Assembly: GCA_946902985.2 (NCBI GenBank)
Contig: OX336389.2
Coordinates: forward strand, 144,263,099-144,327,098
Source: Meconema thalassinum
Lineage: Eukaryota > Arthropoda > Insecta > Orthoptera > Tettigoniidae
DNA length: 64,000 nt
Reading direction: 5' to 3'
Of this stretch, positions 32,000 to 41,630 are shown piece by piece. The position numbers were made by a program, and so were the translations under genes. Positions within the stretch are counted from its first letter, which is position 1. The number at the start of each line of letters is the position of its first letter. Under the pieces are notes generated by a model, which had not been told where the DNA came from, did no database searches, and worked only from the letters and a program-made list of their open reading frames with translations.

Positions 32000-32770
32000 A
32001 AGGTGCAGTAAACGTATAACCCAACACAGAAGCCTATATATAAGCCAACACAAAAGCCAATACATAAACCAATACAAAAGCCAACACAAAAGCAAACACA
32101 AAAGCCAATACATAAGCCAAAACATGGGGTTAGTTTAGGTTAAGATATGTTACATTAGGTTAGGTGAACTAAGTCTGACGTTATAGCTTGTCTTAAATCA
32201 AGTCTAAACGTATAAGCCAACACAAAGCCAATATATAAACCAACGAAAAAGGCTAATACAAAGCCAATACAAAACCCAACACATGGGGTTAGGTTAGGTT
32301 ATGATATGTTCCATTAGGTTAGGTGAACTCAGTGGGACGTTATAGCCAGTCTTAAAGCAAGTGTTCACGTATAAGCCAATACTAAAGCCAATATATAAGC
32401 CAGCACAAAAGCCAATACATAAGTCAATACAAAAGCCAACACAAAAGACAAAACACAAGCCAATACATAAGCAAATACAAGAGCCAACACATGGGGTTGG
32501 GTTAGGTTTGGCTATGATATGTTACATTAGGTTAGGTGAACTAATTGTGACGTTATAGCCAGTCTTAAAGCAAGTATAAATGTATAAGCCAACACAAAAC
32601 CAATATATAAGCATCACAAGAGCTAATACATCAGCCAATACAAAAGCCAACACAACAGCCAATACAATAGCCAATACATAAGCCAATACAAAATACAACG
32701 CATGGGGTTAGGTTAGGTGAGCTATGTGTGATGCCATAGCCAGTCTTAAAGCCTGTCTAAACTTGTAGAA
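32000..32770 (+). repeat. 12-bp AAGCCAATACAA minisatellite with TTAGG-like spacers, four to five blocks
   Basis: Blocks of AAGCCAACACAA/AAGCCAATACAT alternate with a spacer: ACATGGGGTTAGGTTAGGTT, ATGATATGTTACATTAGGTT, AGGTGAACTAA, GACGTTATAGCCAGTCTTAA. Block starts fall near 32,010, 32,205, 32,366 and 32,580, with a terminal partial near 32,750. Open frames such as the KPIHKPIQKPT-type repeat at 32,361-32,558 follow the 12-bp period and are not genes. Confidence 0.85.
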
Positions 32771-32869
32771 AATGTCACGTGACAAGCTTATGTTAGGTTA
32801 TGTTAGGTGAGTTGAGCTATGACGTCATAGACGGATCAGGTAGGATGCTGGCAAATGAGGAAAATGTTA

Positions 32870-33120
32870 TGGTTTAACTTTTGCATTCAGTTTTGCAGCC
32901 ACTTTTTCACCCAATTTTACACCCACGTTTCCACACACATTGGACCTACCTTTGCACCCACTTTTGAACCTACTATTGCACCCGCTTTTGCACCCTCTGT
33001 TGCACCCACTTTTACACCCACGTTTGCACCTACCTTTGCACACACTTTTGCATCTACCGTTGCACCTACTTTTTCACCCAATTTAACATTCACTTTTGCA
33101 CCTACTTTAAACTATTATTA
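32870..33120 (-). repeat. TTTTGCACCCAC minisatellite, inverted orientation
   Basis: Reverse complement of the GTGGGTGCAAAA family at 23,570-24,545, about 20 units. The 88-residue plus frame (PTFAPTFAPTFA-type) is a by-product of the 12-bp period. Confidence 0.85.
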
Positions 33121-33800
33121 AGTCACTTTATCACCAAAATCTTTGTAGAGTGAACAGGTCAGTTGATACTATAAAACTTACTACAACCAACAAAGGTAGG
33201 CAACGTGTACTCTATCAAGGCTACTCTTATAACAATAATCGTCAGAATGTGAATTGAATAATATTCTGGCCATGCTCAAAAGAGGGGTCAACCAAATGTC
33301 GTGGGAATCTAAAAGAAAAAATGGAAAGGTTTTAAGTGTGAGTGTTCATCAATGTAGTGCTTCAAACAAACCATGGTTGCTGTTTACATGTATTTGATTG
33401 AGCAAGAACCATAGTTAGAATGAATACCCTTACTCTTAGAAAATGATTAAAGTTGTATTTCATTTGCATAGTGCTAACCAATGTCTATGATATACTAGCT
33501 ATGGAATTATTCATAAAGTCATTGAATATAAACCCTTGAAAAAAATATACCTACCTTGATACTCCTTTTGTGGTCCCAGCACTCAGCTTGTTGATTGTTT
33601 GAGAGGAGGGAGAGACATGCAGGTGTGAAATAATGCTATAGCTTATCATAACAGTGGTGCATTATTAAGACGTGTTGGTAATTATTAGTGGAATAAATTG
33701 TAAATGACTTTTATCTACCTGTAACTTTTAGGATTAAAACAGCCATCAAAATGTATATCATCAGAAAAATATAAAACAAGCATTTATGTTATTATTTTTG
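33120..33800. repeat. Flank duplicated from 24,690-25,090
   Basis: From about 33,385 the sequence TGTATTTGATTGAGCAAGAA, ACCATAGTTAGAATGAATAC matches 24,690 onward through GGATTAAAACAGCCATCAAA. The similarity stops near 33,770, where a different coding remnant replaces the small gene of 25,010-25,392. Bases 33,120-33,385 are unassigned. Confidence 0.65.
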
Positions 33801-33804
33801 TTTA

Positions 33805-34350
33805 TTATAAAAACCATGACACAATAACGTCATCTTTGTCAAAAACGTGCAGACCAGTATGGGTTTGGAGACTCTGTTTCAATCGATGGCAAAGAATTTT
33901 GATCTTTTCCCTCTGTTGAGGATGTTGTTGCTTTTTTCATCATTACACCCGTGGAATGAAGAAACAAAGTCTTTGTTCAAAGTTTTATGACCGTGGTAGA
34001 GTTTTACAAGCCGACAGGTTTGACACTGTTGTACTGATGCCATTTTGTTAATGGTCACTTCCTTATGATGCTCGTAGTTATTACAAGGGTCGCAATTCGC
34101 TTAACACAGGGTCTTGAGTCCTCGATGTTGGCACATGTTCCCATATTTCCTTAACTGCCTTTGCAGCCACATAAAAATGAATGATTTAGGTAAAACATTT
34201 AATTCTTCTTTTGTAAAATTGGTTCAATTCTATTTACATATAATAAATTTCACAATCGCATGCTCAATAGCATTATTGTCCAATTCCAACATTGACGACA
34301 CAGATATGATGCTCTCTAGACAGTGTATCACACACTGCCACAGCAATTAT
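33805..34350 (-). pseudogene. Decayed Cys/His-rich coding sequence, unrecognised
   Basis: Several minus-strand frames line up end to end. First is VSSMLELDNNAIEHAIVKF (near 34,290-34,240), then TKEELNVLPKSFIFMWLQRQ and LRKYGNMCQHRGLKTLC, with a TAA at 34,101-34,103. Then, in the same frame, ANCDPCNNYEHHKEV and CQTCRLVKLYHGHKTL, and VSSFHGC (34,100-33,879). After a frameshift come QQREKIKILCHRLKQ and GLHVFDKDDVIVSWFL, with a stop at 33,805. CxxC pairs with nearby His suggest a zinc-binding fold. I cannot assign a family. The stop and frameshifts imply a pseudogene. Its 3' flank is shared with the small gene at 25,010-25,392. Confidence 0.45.
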
Positions 34351-34509
34351 CTGTAGATCAATTGATTAATCAATACATTTCAATTCATGACTTACACCTC
34401 TATCAACATTACCAAAAAACAGTTAAAAAGTTTATCATATTAAAAATAGAGCAGCCATCAAATCTCACCTACAGGTTTAACATTACTGCATGGTCATGTA
34501 GTTTTTAAC

Positions 34510-35970
34510 ATGAATTAGCAAACTCGTATCGTCTGAGATATCTAGTAGTGAACATGGACACTGGATAAGGCATTAATCGAATCTCGTCTATAATTTTAGC
34601 ATCACAAACGGTCAAGTTGTTGTTTTAACATGGATTTGCAAAACAGTATTGTCAATGACATCTAGTAGTGAACATGGAAACTGGGAACATTGGATAAAGC
34701 GTTAATCAATTCATAAATGGTCGAGTCGTTTTAACACGAATTATCAAAATAGTATTGTCAGCGACATCTAGTAGTGAATATTGGCATTTGATACAGCGTT
34801 ATTCAAAATCACAAATGGTCAAGTCGTTTTAACACGGATTCGCAAACTCGTATTGTCAGCGATATCTAGTAGTGAACATTGACACTTGATAGAGTGTTAA
34901 TCAAATCCTAAATGGTAAAGTCGTTTAACACGGATTCACAAAATAGTTTTGTCAGCGAAATCTAGTAGTTAACATTGACACTTGATAGAGTGTTAATCAA
35001 AATCACAAATGGTCAAGTCGTTTTAACACGATCCACAAAATAGTATTGTCAGCGACATCTAGTTGTGAATATTGGCATTTGATAGAGCGTTAATCAAAAT
35101 CACAAAGGGTCAAATCGTTTTAACACGGATTTGCAAAATAGTATTGTCAGCGACATCTAGGAGTGAACATTGACACTTGATAGAATGTTAATCAAATCAT
35201 AAATGGTCAAGTCGTTTTAAGACAAATTCGCAAGTAGTATTCCTAGCGACATCTAGTAGTGAACATGAATATTAGATAGAGCGTTAATCAAATCACAAAT
35301 GGTCAAGTCGTTTTAACATGGATTCTCAAAATAGTACTGTCAGCGACATCTAGTAGTGAACATTGACACTTGATAGAGTGTTAATCAAATCATAAATGGT
35401 CAAGTCGTTTAACACGGATTCACAAAATAGGTTTGTCAGCAACTTCTAGTAGTGAACATTGACACTTGATAGAGTGTTAATCAAAATCACAAATGGTCAA
35501 GTCGTTCTAACATGGATTCACAAAATAGTATTGTCAGTGACATCTAGTAGTGAATATTGGCACATGATAGAGCGTTAATCAAAATCACAAATGGTCAAGT
35601 CGTTCTAACATGGACTCACAAAATAGTATTGTTAGCGACATCTAGTAGTGAATATTGGCACTTGATAGAGCGTTAATCAAAATCACTAATGGTCAAGTCG
35701 TTATAACATGGATTCGCAAAATAGTATTGCCAGCGACATCTAGTAGTGAACATTGACACTTGATAGAGTGTTAATCAAATTATGAATGGTCAATTCGTGT
35801 AACACGGATTCTCAAAATAATATTGTCAGCGGCATCTAGTGGTGAACATTGGCACTTGATAGTACGTTATTCAAAATCACAAATGGTCAAGTCATTTTAA
35901 CACTAATTCACAAAATAGTATTGTCAGCGACATCTAAGAGTGAACATGAACATTGGATAGAACGTTCATC
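34510..35970 (+). repeat. ~97-bp satellite array 2
   Basis: About 15 units of the same family as array 1. CACTTGATAG recurs at 35,367, 35,463, 35,561 (as CACATGATAG) and 35,659, a spacing of 96-98 bp. This array favours CAGCGACATCTAGTAGTGAA; array 1 has more GTGCC/GGCATC variants, which points to local homogenisation. Confidence 0.9.
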
Positions 35971-36370
35971 AAATCTCACCTACATGTTTAGTTATTAAAA
36001 AGTACTCACCTTTAATTTAAAACTGCTGTTGCCAATTGAATTAGGTATAACCAGTAAACCAATTATCTGTAAGTAAATAAACCAATCAATCAATCCATTC
36101 ATCTCAATCCATCACTTACACATTGAGTTTAATCTATTAAATACATACCGGTACCTCTCAAATATTTTTCTTTTTTTTCCAAGTAACGCCACTGGTTTTT
36201 CTCGATTAACTTGTATATAAATGATAGCACTGCAGCACTAATCACCTGGCATGTAACTAATGAGTGGCAATGATAGGTATGACCTTGCTTTTATATTGTT
36301 CAATATTGCCAGCTTGCAAAAAATTGTCCACGCAAGGGTGAGCGAAATATAATAAATCACTGTACATTGA
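35970..36370. other. Flank shared by the two 97-bp arrays (copy 2)
   Basis: Near-identical to 26,835-27,210. No gene seen. Confidence 0.6.
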
Positions 36371-36840
36371 GACTCGCAATACATCAAGATTCAAATTACT
36401 GCAAACATTTTAGATTACCTGACATTCATATTCTCTTCACATGGCAAACGGAAATGACAAACACAACAAGTTCTCAATTTACACTTATCAGCAACACTTG
36501 CTTATTTCAAACAGGATCGCTGATATGGCAAGACAGCATCCTGCTTTAAGATTCTCACTGTCGGTGGCTATGTAATGAAACAAATACTATGTCATCTAGT
36601 TAGACTTTATAAAATCATGAGCTTACGTCTAGTGAAATTGGTGTTGACAACCACGGGGACCCCAGCTGAGTCCAGCATTGCATCCACTTACTTGGACAGG
36701 GCCCCTCTCTGTTTTTCTTTCATGTCGATCTCACTCGGTTAATTCTTGTTCTTTTCACTCCCCCAATAGAATTCGTGTATCAGAGGCCTAGGGAGTCTTT
36801 CACTTTCCAACCTTAATCTCCCCTTGTCTGATATTCGCAG
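36370..36840 (-). repeat. Dispersed-repeat fragment, inverted (second copy)
   Basis: GACCCCAGCTGAGTCCAGCA, ATTGCATCCACTTACTTGG and CAGAGGCCTAGGGAGTCTTT match 28,680-28,860. About 100 bp of extra sequence is present near 36,550-36,650. Confidence 0.6.
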
Positions 36841-36849
36841 ATACCCTCC

Positions 36850-37395
36850 TTTTGCAAGGGGGATAACCTTCTTTTTCTTTTTCATGTTATCTCCGGCCTT
36901 TTGCTCAAGTCTCCTTTCGGGTGGATTCTTAGCTTTGCTCGCTTGGCTATCATTTTATCATCCAGGATCAGCTATTCCCATGAATTAAGCAAGGGATCCC
37001 ACCTGTACCGCCACTAAGGGCAGTGTCCTCGAGCTGAAGACTCTGAGTCAGTGATACAATTGGGGTGCGCAACCACCACAACATCCATGCGGTCTCGCAT
37101 GCAAAGCATACAGGAGTCTCATTAAGGAATAGAAAGAGTGAGAGAGTGTGACAAGGAATTGAAAAAAGAGAATGCCGTGTCCTTGCGGTAATTGGGAAAC
37201 CACTGACAACCGCTTCAGGAATGATTGAGGGGGGAACGAACCCCCCACCCCCCTACTCATTTGAGCCTGGGGTGAGGCTGAGTAAATCCCATTCCTGTCC
37301 TCGTATCACTTTTTCAAATTTCATGACAGAGCCGGGAATCGAACCCAGGATCTCCAGGGCGGCTGCTAATCATGCTAACCGCTGCGATACCATAT
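36850..37395 (-). repeat. Nearly complete SINE-like element, minus strand
   Basis: On the minus strand: head GGTATCGCAGCGGTTAGCAT (A-box), CTGGGTTCGATTCCCGGCTC (B-box), TGTCATGAAATTTGAAAAAG, a middle GGCTCAAATGAGTAGGGGG, then a body with a GGTACAGGTGGGATCCCTTG phrase, and an A/G-rich tail (AAAAAGAAAAAGAAGG at about 36,868-36,885). The length is about 530 bp. This is the most complete member in the window. Target duplications were not determined. Confidence 0.7.
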
Positions 37396-37399
37396 AGTA

Positions 37400-37790
37400 A
37401 TACATACACTCCAGTTGTTTGCGATCTAACAGTCAACGTGTTTAGAGAGAACGCGTAATTCATCACCGATATCATGTAACAGTTGCAGTTTTCGTTATCA
37501 CAAGGTTACATGCCATGCATGCTAATGTTGCCTAGCAAGCAGTATTGTTTCAAGTTTCACCTTAAACACAACTCCAATCAAGAACTTTAATATCTTGGAA
37601 TTCATTCTAGTAGCTCAGAGACTGAATGTATGACACTCGTGTTTTGAAGCCTCTATAGCTTAGGAGAAAGCACGTTAGCCTCTCACTGCTGGGTCCATAA
37701 TTCGAATCCCAGTCACTCCATGTGAGATTTGTGCTGGACAATGCAGAGACAGACATTTTTTTTTCTCTAGCTCTTCCAGTTTTTACTGAA
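37400..37790 (+). repeat. Second tRNA-like SINE head and flank
   Basis: CTCTATAGCTTAGGAGAAAG, CACGTTAGCCTCTCACTGCT, CATAATTCGAATCCCAGTCA is repeated with changes at 43,190-43,260. The B-box-like ATTCGAATCCC is clear; no full cloverleaf can be drawn. Confidence 0.5.
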
Positions 37791-37839
37791 AAGAATGTTA
37801 TTCTAGCATTTTATTTCATGGGTCTTCCATTTAATCATT

Positions 37840-38200
37840 ACCCCCAGGGGAGTATGACTGGCTTCAGCAGTGAGCACCTTTTCATATCCTCGCTCTTAAC
37901 TTAGGATTTTATTCAGTCATTTCATACCCTAACCCGGTTAGCCAAGCAACACTTTACCCTATCATTTCATTTCATTTGTTATTCATTTAATCATTGTTTC
38001 AAGAGAGTGCGACAGGTTTTAGAAGCCTGCACCGTTTCAAATCCTCACCGCTAAATGAAGGGTTTATTCATTCCATTCCCTGATTGCTCAGTTGAACAAC
38101 ACTTTCCACTATCATTTAATTTCATATGTCATTCATTTCATCATTTTCCCAGGAATGTGCGACAGGATTTAGCAGCCAGCACTGATCAAATCCTCACTGT
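37840..38200 (+). repeat. Tandem GCGACAGGTTTTAG / ATTCATTCCATTCCC repeats
   Basis: Three units in plus orientation (CCAGGGGAGTATGACTGGCT; AGAGAGTGCGACAGGTTTTA; GGAATGTGCGACAGGATTTA), the same family as 1,640-2,480 and the inverse of 22,190-22,745. The array is interrupted near 38,195 and resumes at 40,905. Confidence 0.8.
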
Positions 38201-38268
38201 AGCTACATGGTTAGCGCACTAGGCTTTGGCCCAAAGTGCCCCGGGTTCGATTCCCGGCCGAGTCATCA
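38200..38268 (+). repeat. tRNA-like sequence with perfect T-arm (not a functional tRNA)
   Basis: GCTACATGGTTAGC gives a D-arm-like hairpin and CCGGGTTCGATTCCCGG a perfect T-arm with a canonical B-box. The anticodon region CACTAGGCTTTGGCCCAAAG does not give a 5-bp stem with a 7-base loop, and the acceptor halves do not pair. It is a better-preserved relative of the tRNA-like repeats and probably a SINE promoter head. Confidence 0.5.
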
Positions 38269-38784
38269 GGGATTATAATCCCTTGTGGTGTATTCTTGGA
38301 ATACACGGTACCAGAGATTATAATTTTCAATGCTTTTGCATGTTCTTTCCTTCCTCTTCGTCAAACACCAACAGTGATCTTCTATTTTCTCTTAGGTGTT
38401 CCGGTTGCTTATATCTTTTATGAGTCTGTTTCAGATATATATTCCATGACCCACCTAACGTCATATAGCAGCGAATATCTGAAGCTCCTCAATTCCTCCT
38501 GGTGCGAGAGGACTTACATAACCATCTGGCCACCAGATCTTGTTACCATCGCCAGCTATTTTCTCCTTGAGCAAGAGGACTACGTCTACTGTTTTACCCA
38601 CCATGCTGCGCTAGTATCGCCTACTATCAACTCCTTGAAGACCATTCATCAAGAAGAACATTTATTTTTGATAAGTTGGCAATGTTTATATGTTTTCCTT
38701 TTGTCTCCTACCCCCCACTCTTTTCCCCTTCCTTGGACCCTCCGTGCTCCGTTGAGCAGGTCTCACTTCTCAGTCGGCAGTTGA
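38236..38784 (+). other. Open frame of 182 residues, unrecognised, probably non-coding
   Basis: The longest frame in the low-copy island, but it starts inside the tRNA-like repeat (MPRVRFPAESSG). Its composition looks like translated T-rich DNA, with FLLS/LP-rich segments and no conserved motif. I record it only because of its length. Confidence 0.2.
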
Positions 38785-40730
38785 CTCGATCAGTTAAAGC
38801 TCCTCTCGAGCTAGCTTCCTCAAACCAAGAGGCATACTCTCTTCTACGCCATGTTGGCAAGGTAGTTGTCATCTAAGGGAACTTCGCCTTCAACATGAAA
38901 TCAAGATAAGTACCATCTTAAAGGTTTTAACCTCATTTTCATGGTTTTAACTTCCACGTGCTTTTAATGATACTTTTGTAGACAGTGTGAAATTATTTAT
39001 TTTGGGGCAACAATCATTCTTCGTGGGATTTGCCATGTTGAGCTTTTGTTCATATAAGCCAACCTTACTAAAAAAGAGCTTTTCTTAAGCTATTCAAATG
39101 AGAAATCCTCTCGCTACGTGGGATATTATCTAATACCCGCTGTCTATAATTATAAAGCTAGTTCCTCCGCTGGATTAACTTTGACTCCATTCTTCTATAA
39201 AGATCGTTCTGGAACTTTCCAGATCTGGTACTCTATCTGCGAGGCTTGCCGTCAAGTATTTTTCACTCACTTGTGACAATAATATTTAAAATGAGGAATC
39301 TTCCTTACAAATTTTTGCAATAGCTAACTTTCTTCCACCGCTGGAACCACTGGAATGTTATATGGTACATTTAATTGTAAATCACAACTTTTTCAAGAAA
39401 TAGACTCTCACCTATATAGTGCAATCAGTTATTTCCATAATTGCAATAACTTTCTTTCTCATAAACTTTAGTGTTTCTATAGTGAACTTTGCATCCATCT
39501 TTATAGACTACAGTGATAACCAGTGCTTGCTCCACGTTTCTACCGCGTCGCGATCGTCCGTTTATATTAAATACGGCCATGAACATTGATCCTATATCCC
39601 AATGATCTTTTCTCAACCTTCTACTAACCACCCATATTAATAAAATTGTAACTTTTCTATAAGGTGTCACTCACGAAGTGCCCTTCCAACTTTGCTAGTT
39701 TAACATTAAATAAATTCTGCATTATTGCTTGTGTGATACAAGTTTCAAATTCACATTGTTCCTTTCCTATAATCAGGGAAAACAATTCTTTAAACTCTTG
39801 AGTGAGTCATGTTCAGGTTTCACGAAATGGAAACTGTCCCATTTGGCTAGTGATTCCTGCTCAAACTTGGGAAGTTTAGAACATTCCTTTTAACTTTCTT
39901 CAGGTTTCACAGTAAGTGACCTGCCCTCTTTTGTATAATTCTCATATAGTAATTCTGTTTAAATATAAGAAGTTGTAGGAACTTCTATCTTATTTTTCAT
40001 GTTTTTATTATTGTTATATTCGAAGTTGTCACTTTCTCTAGAACATTCTCTCAAGAATTTCTTAAGGTACACTCTTTGTACTCCAATTCACGTTCAAACT
40101 TTAATTGCTTCATTGTTTATTTGTTTAAATCTTATAAAGATTTTAGAAACATGTAAGGTTTGAAACCTTGTAAATTGTCAATAGCCTGGAACAAACGTTT
40201 AATGTTGAGAGGTCTGCGACCCCATTTGTTAAAAAGTTCAAATGAACTATGTTTGTCAAAATTATATTACATGCTTGTTAATCTCCTCAAACTTCTTTGC
40301 ATTGTTTAATAAATTAAATATTTGTTTTTGGATTCATCATTTCTCTGATACTACAGTTAGGCAAGATCCTGGCTTTCCTAGCTCTTTCTAGGTTTATGCC
40401 CTCGTTCATACTCAATAAAGCTTTTACTATTTGTCTTGCCAGACCATCACCCTTCCCTATAGTACTTTCATGCATGCATGGGAGGAAATACACTAAAGCC
40501 TTTCTCTGGCAAACCGCCAAAGTCTTAGCTGCGGTTCCCGTCAGCTTCGACCAAGCTCGTACCCACTTTAGGTATCCGAGAACGGATTAGCGGTGGCAAC
40601 CGCTTCTAAGTGCGTTTAAAGTTAAACTTATTAATTTTGTGGGACTCTCCTCCTATTTTTCTATCCTTTTTCTCCAATCCAAAATCTACTTCCTTTTCTT
40701 AATCATCTTCCCTTGGTGGGTGGGTTATTC
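38268..40730. other. Low-copy island inserted in the tandem-repeat zone
   Basis: About 2.5 kb without similarity elsewhere in the window. A minus-strand frame near 40,314-40,590 reads KWVRAWSKLTGTAAKTLAVC and GDGLARQIVKALLSMNEGIN, which looks more protein-like than its surroundings but is not recognised. CATGCATGCATGG lies at about 40,470. The island could be one inserted element; no terminal repeats or target duplication were found. Confidence 0.4.
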
Positions 40731-40905
40731 CTCAGCCAATAAACTACCCACCTTGGGGTTAATTCCAGTGGCGCGGGGACTGGGTGTATGTGCCGTCTTC
40801 ATCATTACATTATCCTCATCACGACGTGCCGGTCACCCACGGGCGTCAACTAGAAATACCTGCACTCGGCCACTCCAGAGGCCACACGAACGTTTCATAC
40901 CGCTA
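40730..40905 (+). repeat. Dispersed arthropod-type repeat end
   Basis: GGCGCGGGGACTGGGTGTAT, CGTCTTCATCATTACATTAT, CTCATCACGACGTGCCGGTC, ACCTGCACTCGG. From memory this resembles a phrase common in insect dispersed repeats ('GGGACTGGGTGT.. CATCATC.. ACGACGCGCAGGTC.. ACCTGCACC..'); not checked. Confidence 0.45.
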
Positions 40906-41235
40906 AAAAAAGGATTCATCCATTCCATTCAATAACCTGCTCGGTCAACTGAAAGCATGGTGTGATTTTTTCATTTTTCAATCATGTCTTAACCAACCAT
41001 GAGTTGAACCATCACATACAGCTCTACAATCCATGATTTGTGAAATGCATTTTGCAAGCATGAAAAAACGCCGTGGCCGACCACCGGTTTTGTTCATTCA
41101 TAGCTTACAGTTTAGCATGCTAGGCTTTGACTTAAAGTATCTCGGGTTCAATTGCCTGCCTGCTACAAACCAGGGCATAAGCCTCTGCGATTCATGGTTC
41201 ATTCAAATATCGACTAATGCAATGGCAAGCATGGC
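40905..41235 (+). repeat. GCTAAA/ATTCCATTC and tRNA-like repeats
   Basis: Resumes the array broken at 38,195: CGCTAAAAAAAGGATTCATC, CATTCCATTC, AACCTGCTCGGTCAACTGAA, then TAGCTTACAGTTTAGCATGC, AAAGTATCTCGGGTTCAATT and GCATAAGCCTCTGCGATTCA. Inverse counterpart of 60,240-60,620. Confidence 0.75.
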
Positions 41236-41254
41236 GATCATGGTTCGCCACATC

Positions 41255-41345
41255 GGAGAAAACGAATCACCGTATTACGATCCGTCGTTCCATCGAACAT
41301 AGGAAAACGAATCGTCGTATTACGACCCGTCTTTCCATCGAAATA
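41255..41345 (+). repeat. 45-bp direct repeat at the edge of copy B
   Basis: Two units with GAAAACGAATC.CCGTATTACG and TCCATCGAA, period 45 bp. No partner was found in the right arms. Confidence 0.6.
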
Positions 41346-41384
41346 GCCATGGATAATAAATAACTTAACCATAAATCATTATAC

Positions 41385-41630
41385 AAAAAGCTCACCCTCT
41401 TACAAAATCACCAAGTACGCATGCGTAAAAACAAAAAACAAAAATGTTAAATCATAGTTGCATATAGTACTATGCATGTTTTTCATGTAAAACATCGTTT
41501 AACTTCCTATTATCGTTCAAACTCTCACATGTCGCACTTGGAAAGCAAGATTTTCTAAAAAAATATGATTTCACCCCTTGTAGGGGTAGGTTTTATTTTG
41601 GGGTGGATATAGGCTATTCATTGGAAAAGG
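41385..41630 (+). repeat. Outer end of the left foldback arm, copy B
   Basis: CACCCTCTTACAAAATCACC, ACGCATGCGTAAAAACAAAA, AAATGTTAAATCATAG and ACCCCTTGTAGGGGTAGGTT are the reverse complement of 60,000-60,190. This is the only place in the window where the complete left end is visible, because copy A starts inside it. Confidence 0.8.

Larger units (their letters stand above)
1..41448 (+). repeat. Copy A of a ~41.4-kb direct duplication
   Basis: The first bases of the window reappear at 41,449 with only scattered substitutions. The same order of landmarks then follows in both copies: satellite array, tRNA-like repeats, LINE palindrome, THAP exon, inverted satellites and G/T-rich minisatellite. 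The offset is about 41,448 at the start, about 44,450 over 4-15 kb, and about 38,300 after 21.7 kb; the shifts are explained by insertions and deletions listed separately. The part of copy A from about 25.7 to 41.4 kb has its counterpart, if any, outside the window. A false tandem join of two haplotypes in assembly is an alternative explanation. Confidence 0.9.

Noticed and set aside
32855..33121. PTFAPTFAPTFA-type open frame
   Set aside because: By-product of the 12-bp minisatellite in inverse orientation.
38200..38268. Functional tRNA gene
   Set aside because: Perfect T-arm, but no 7-base anticodon loop and no acceptor pairing.
38236..38784. 182-residue ORF as a gene
   Set aside because: Starts inside a tRNA-like repeat, shows no conserved motif and looks like translated T-rich DNA; listed only as an open frame.
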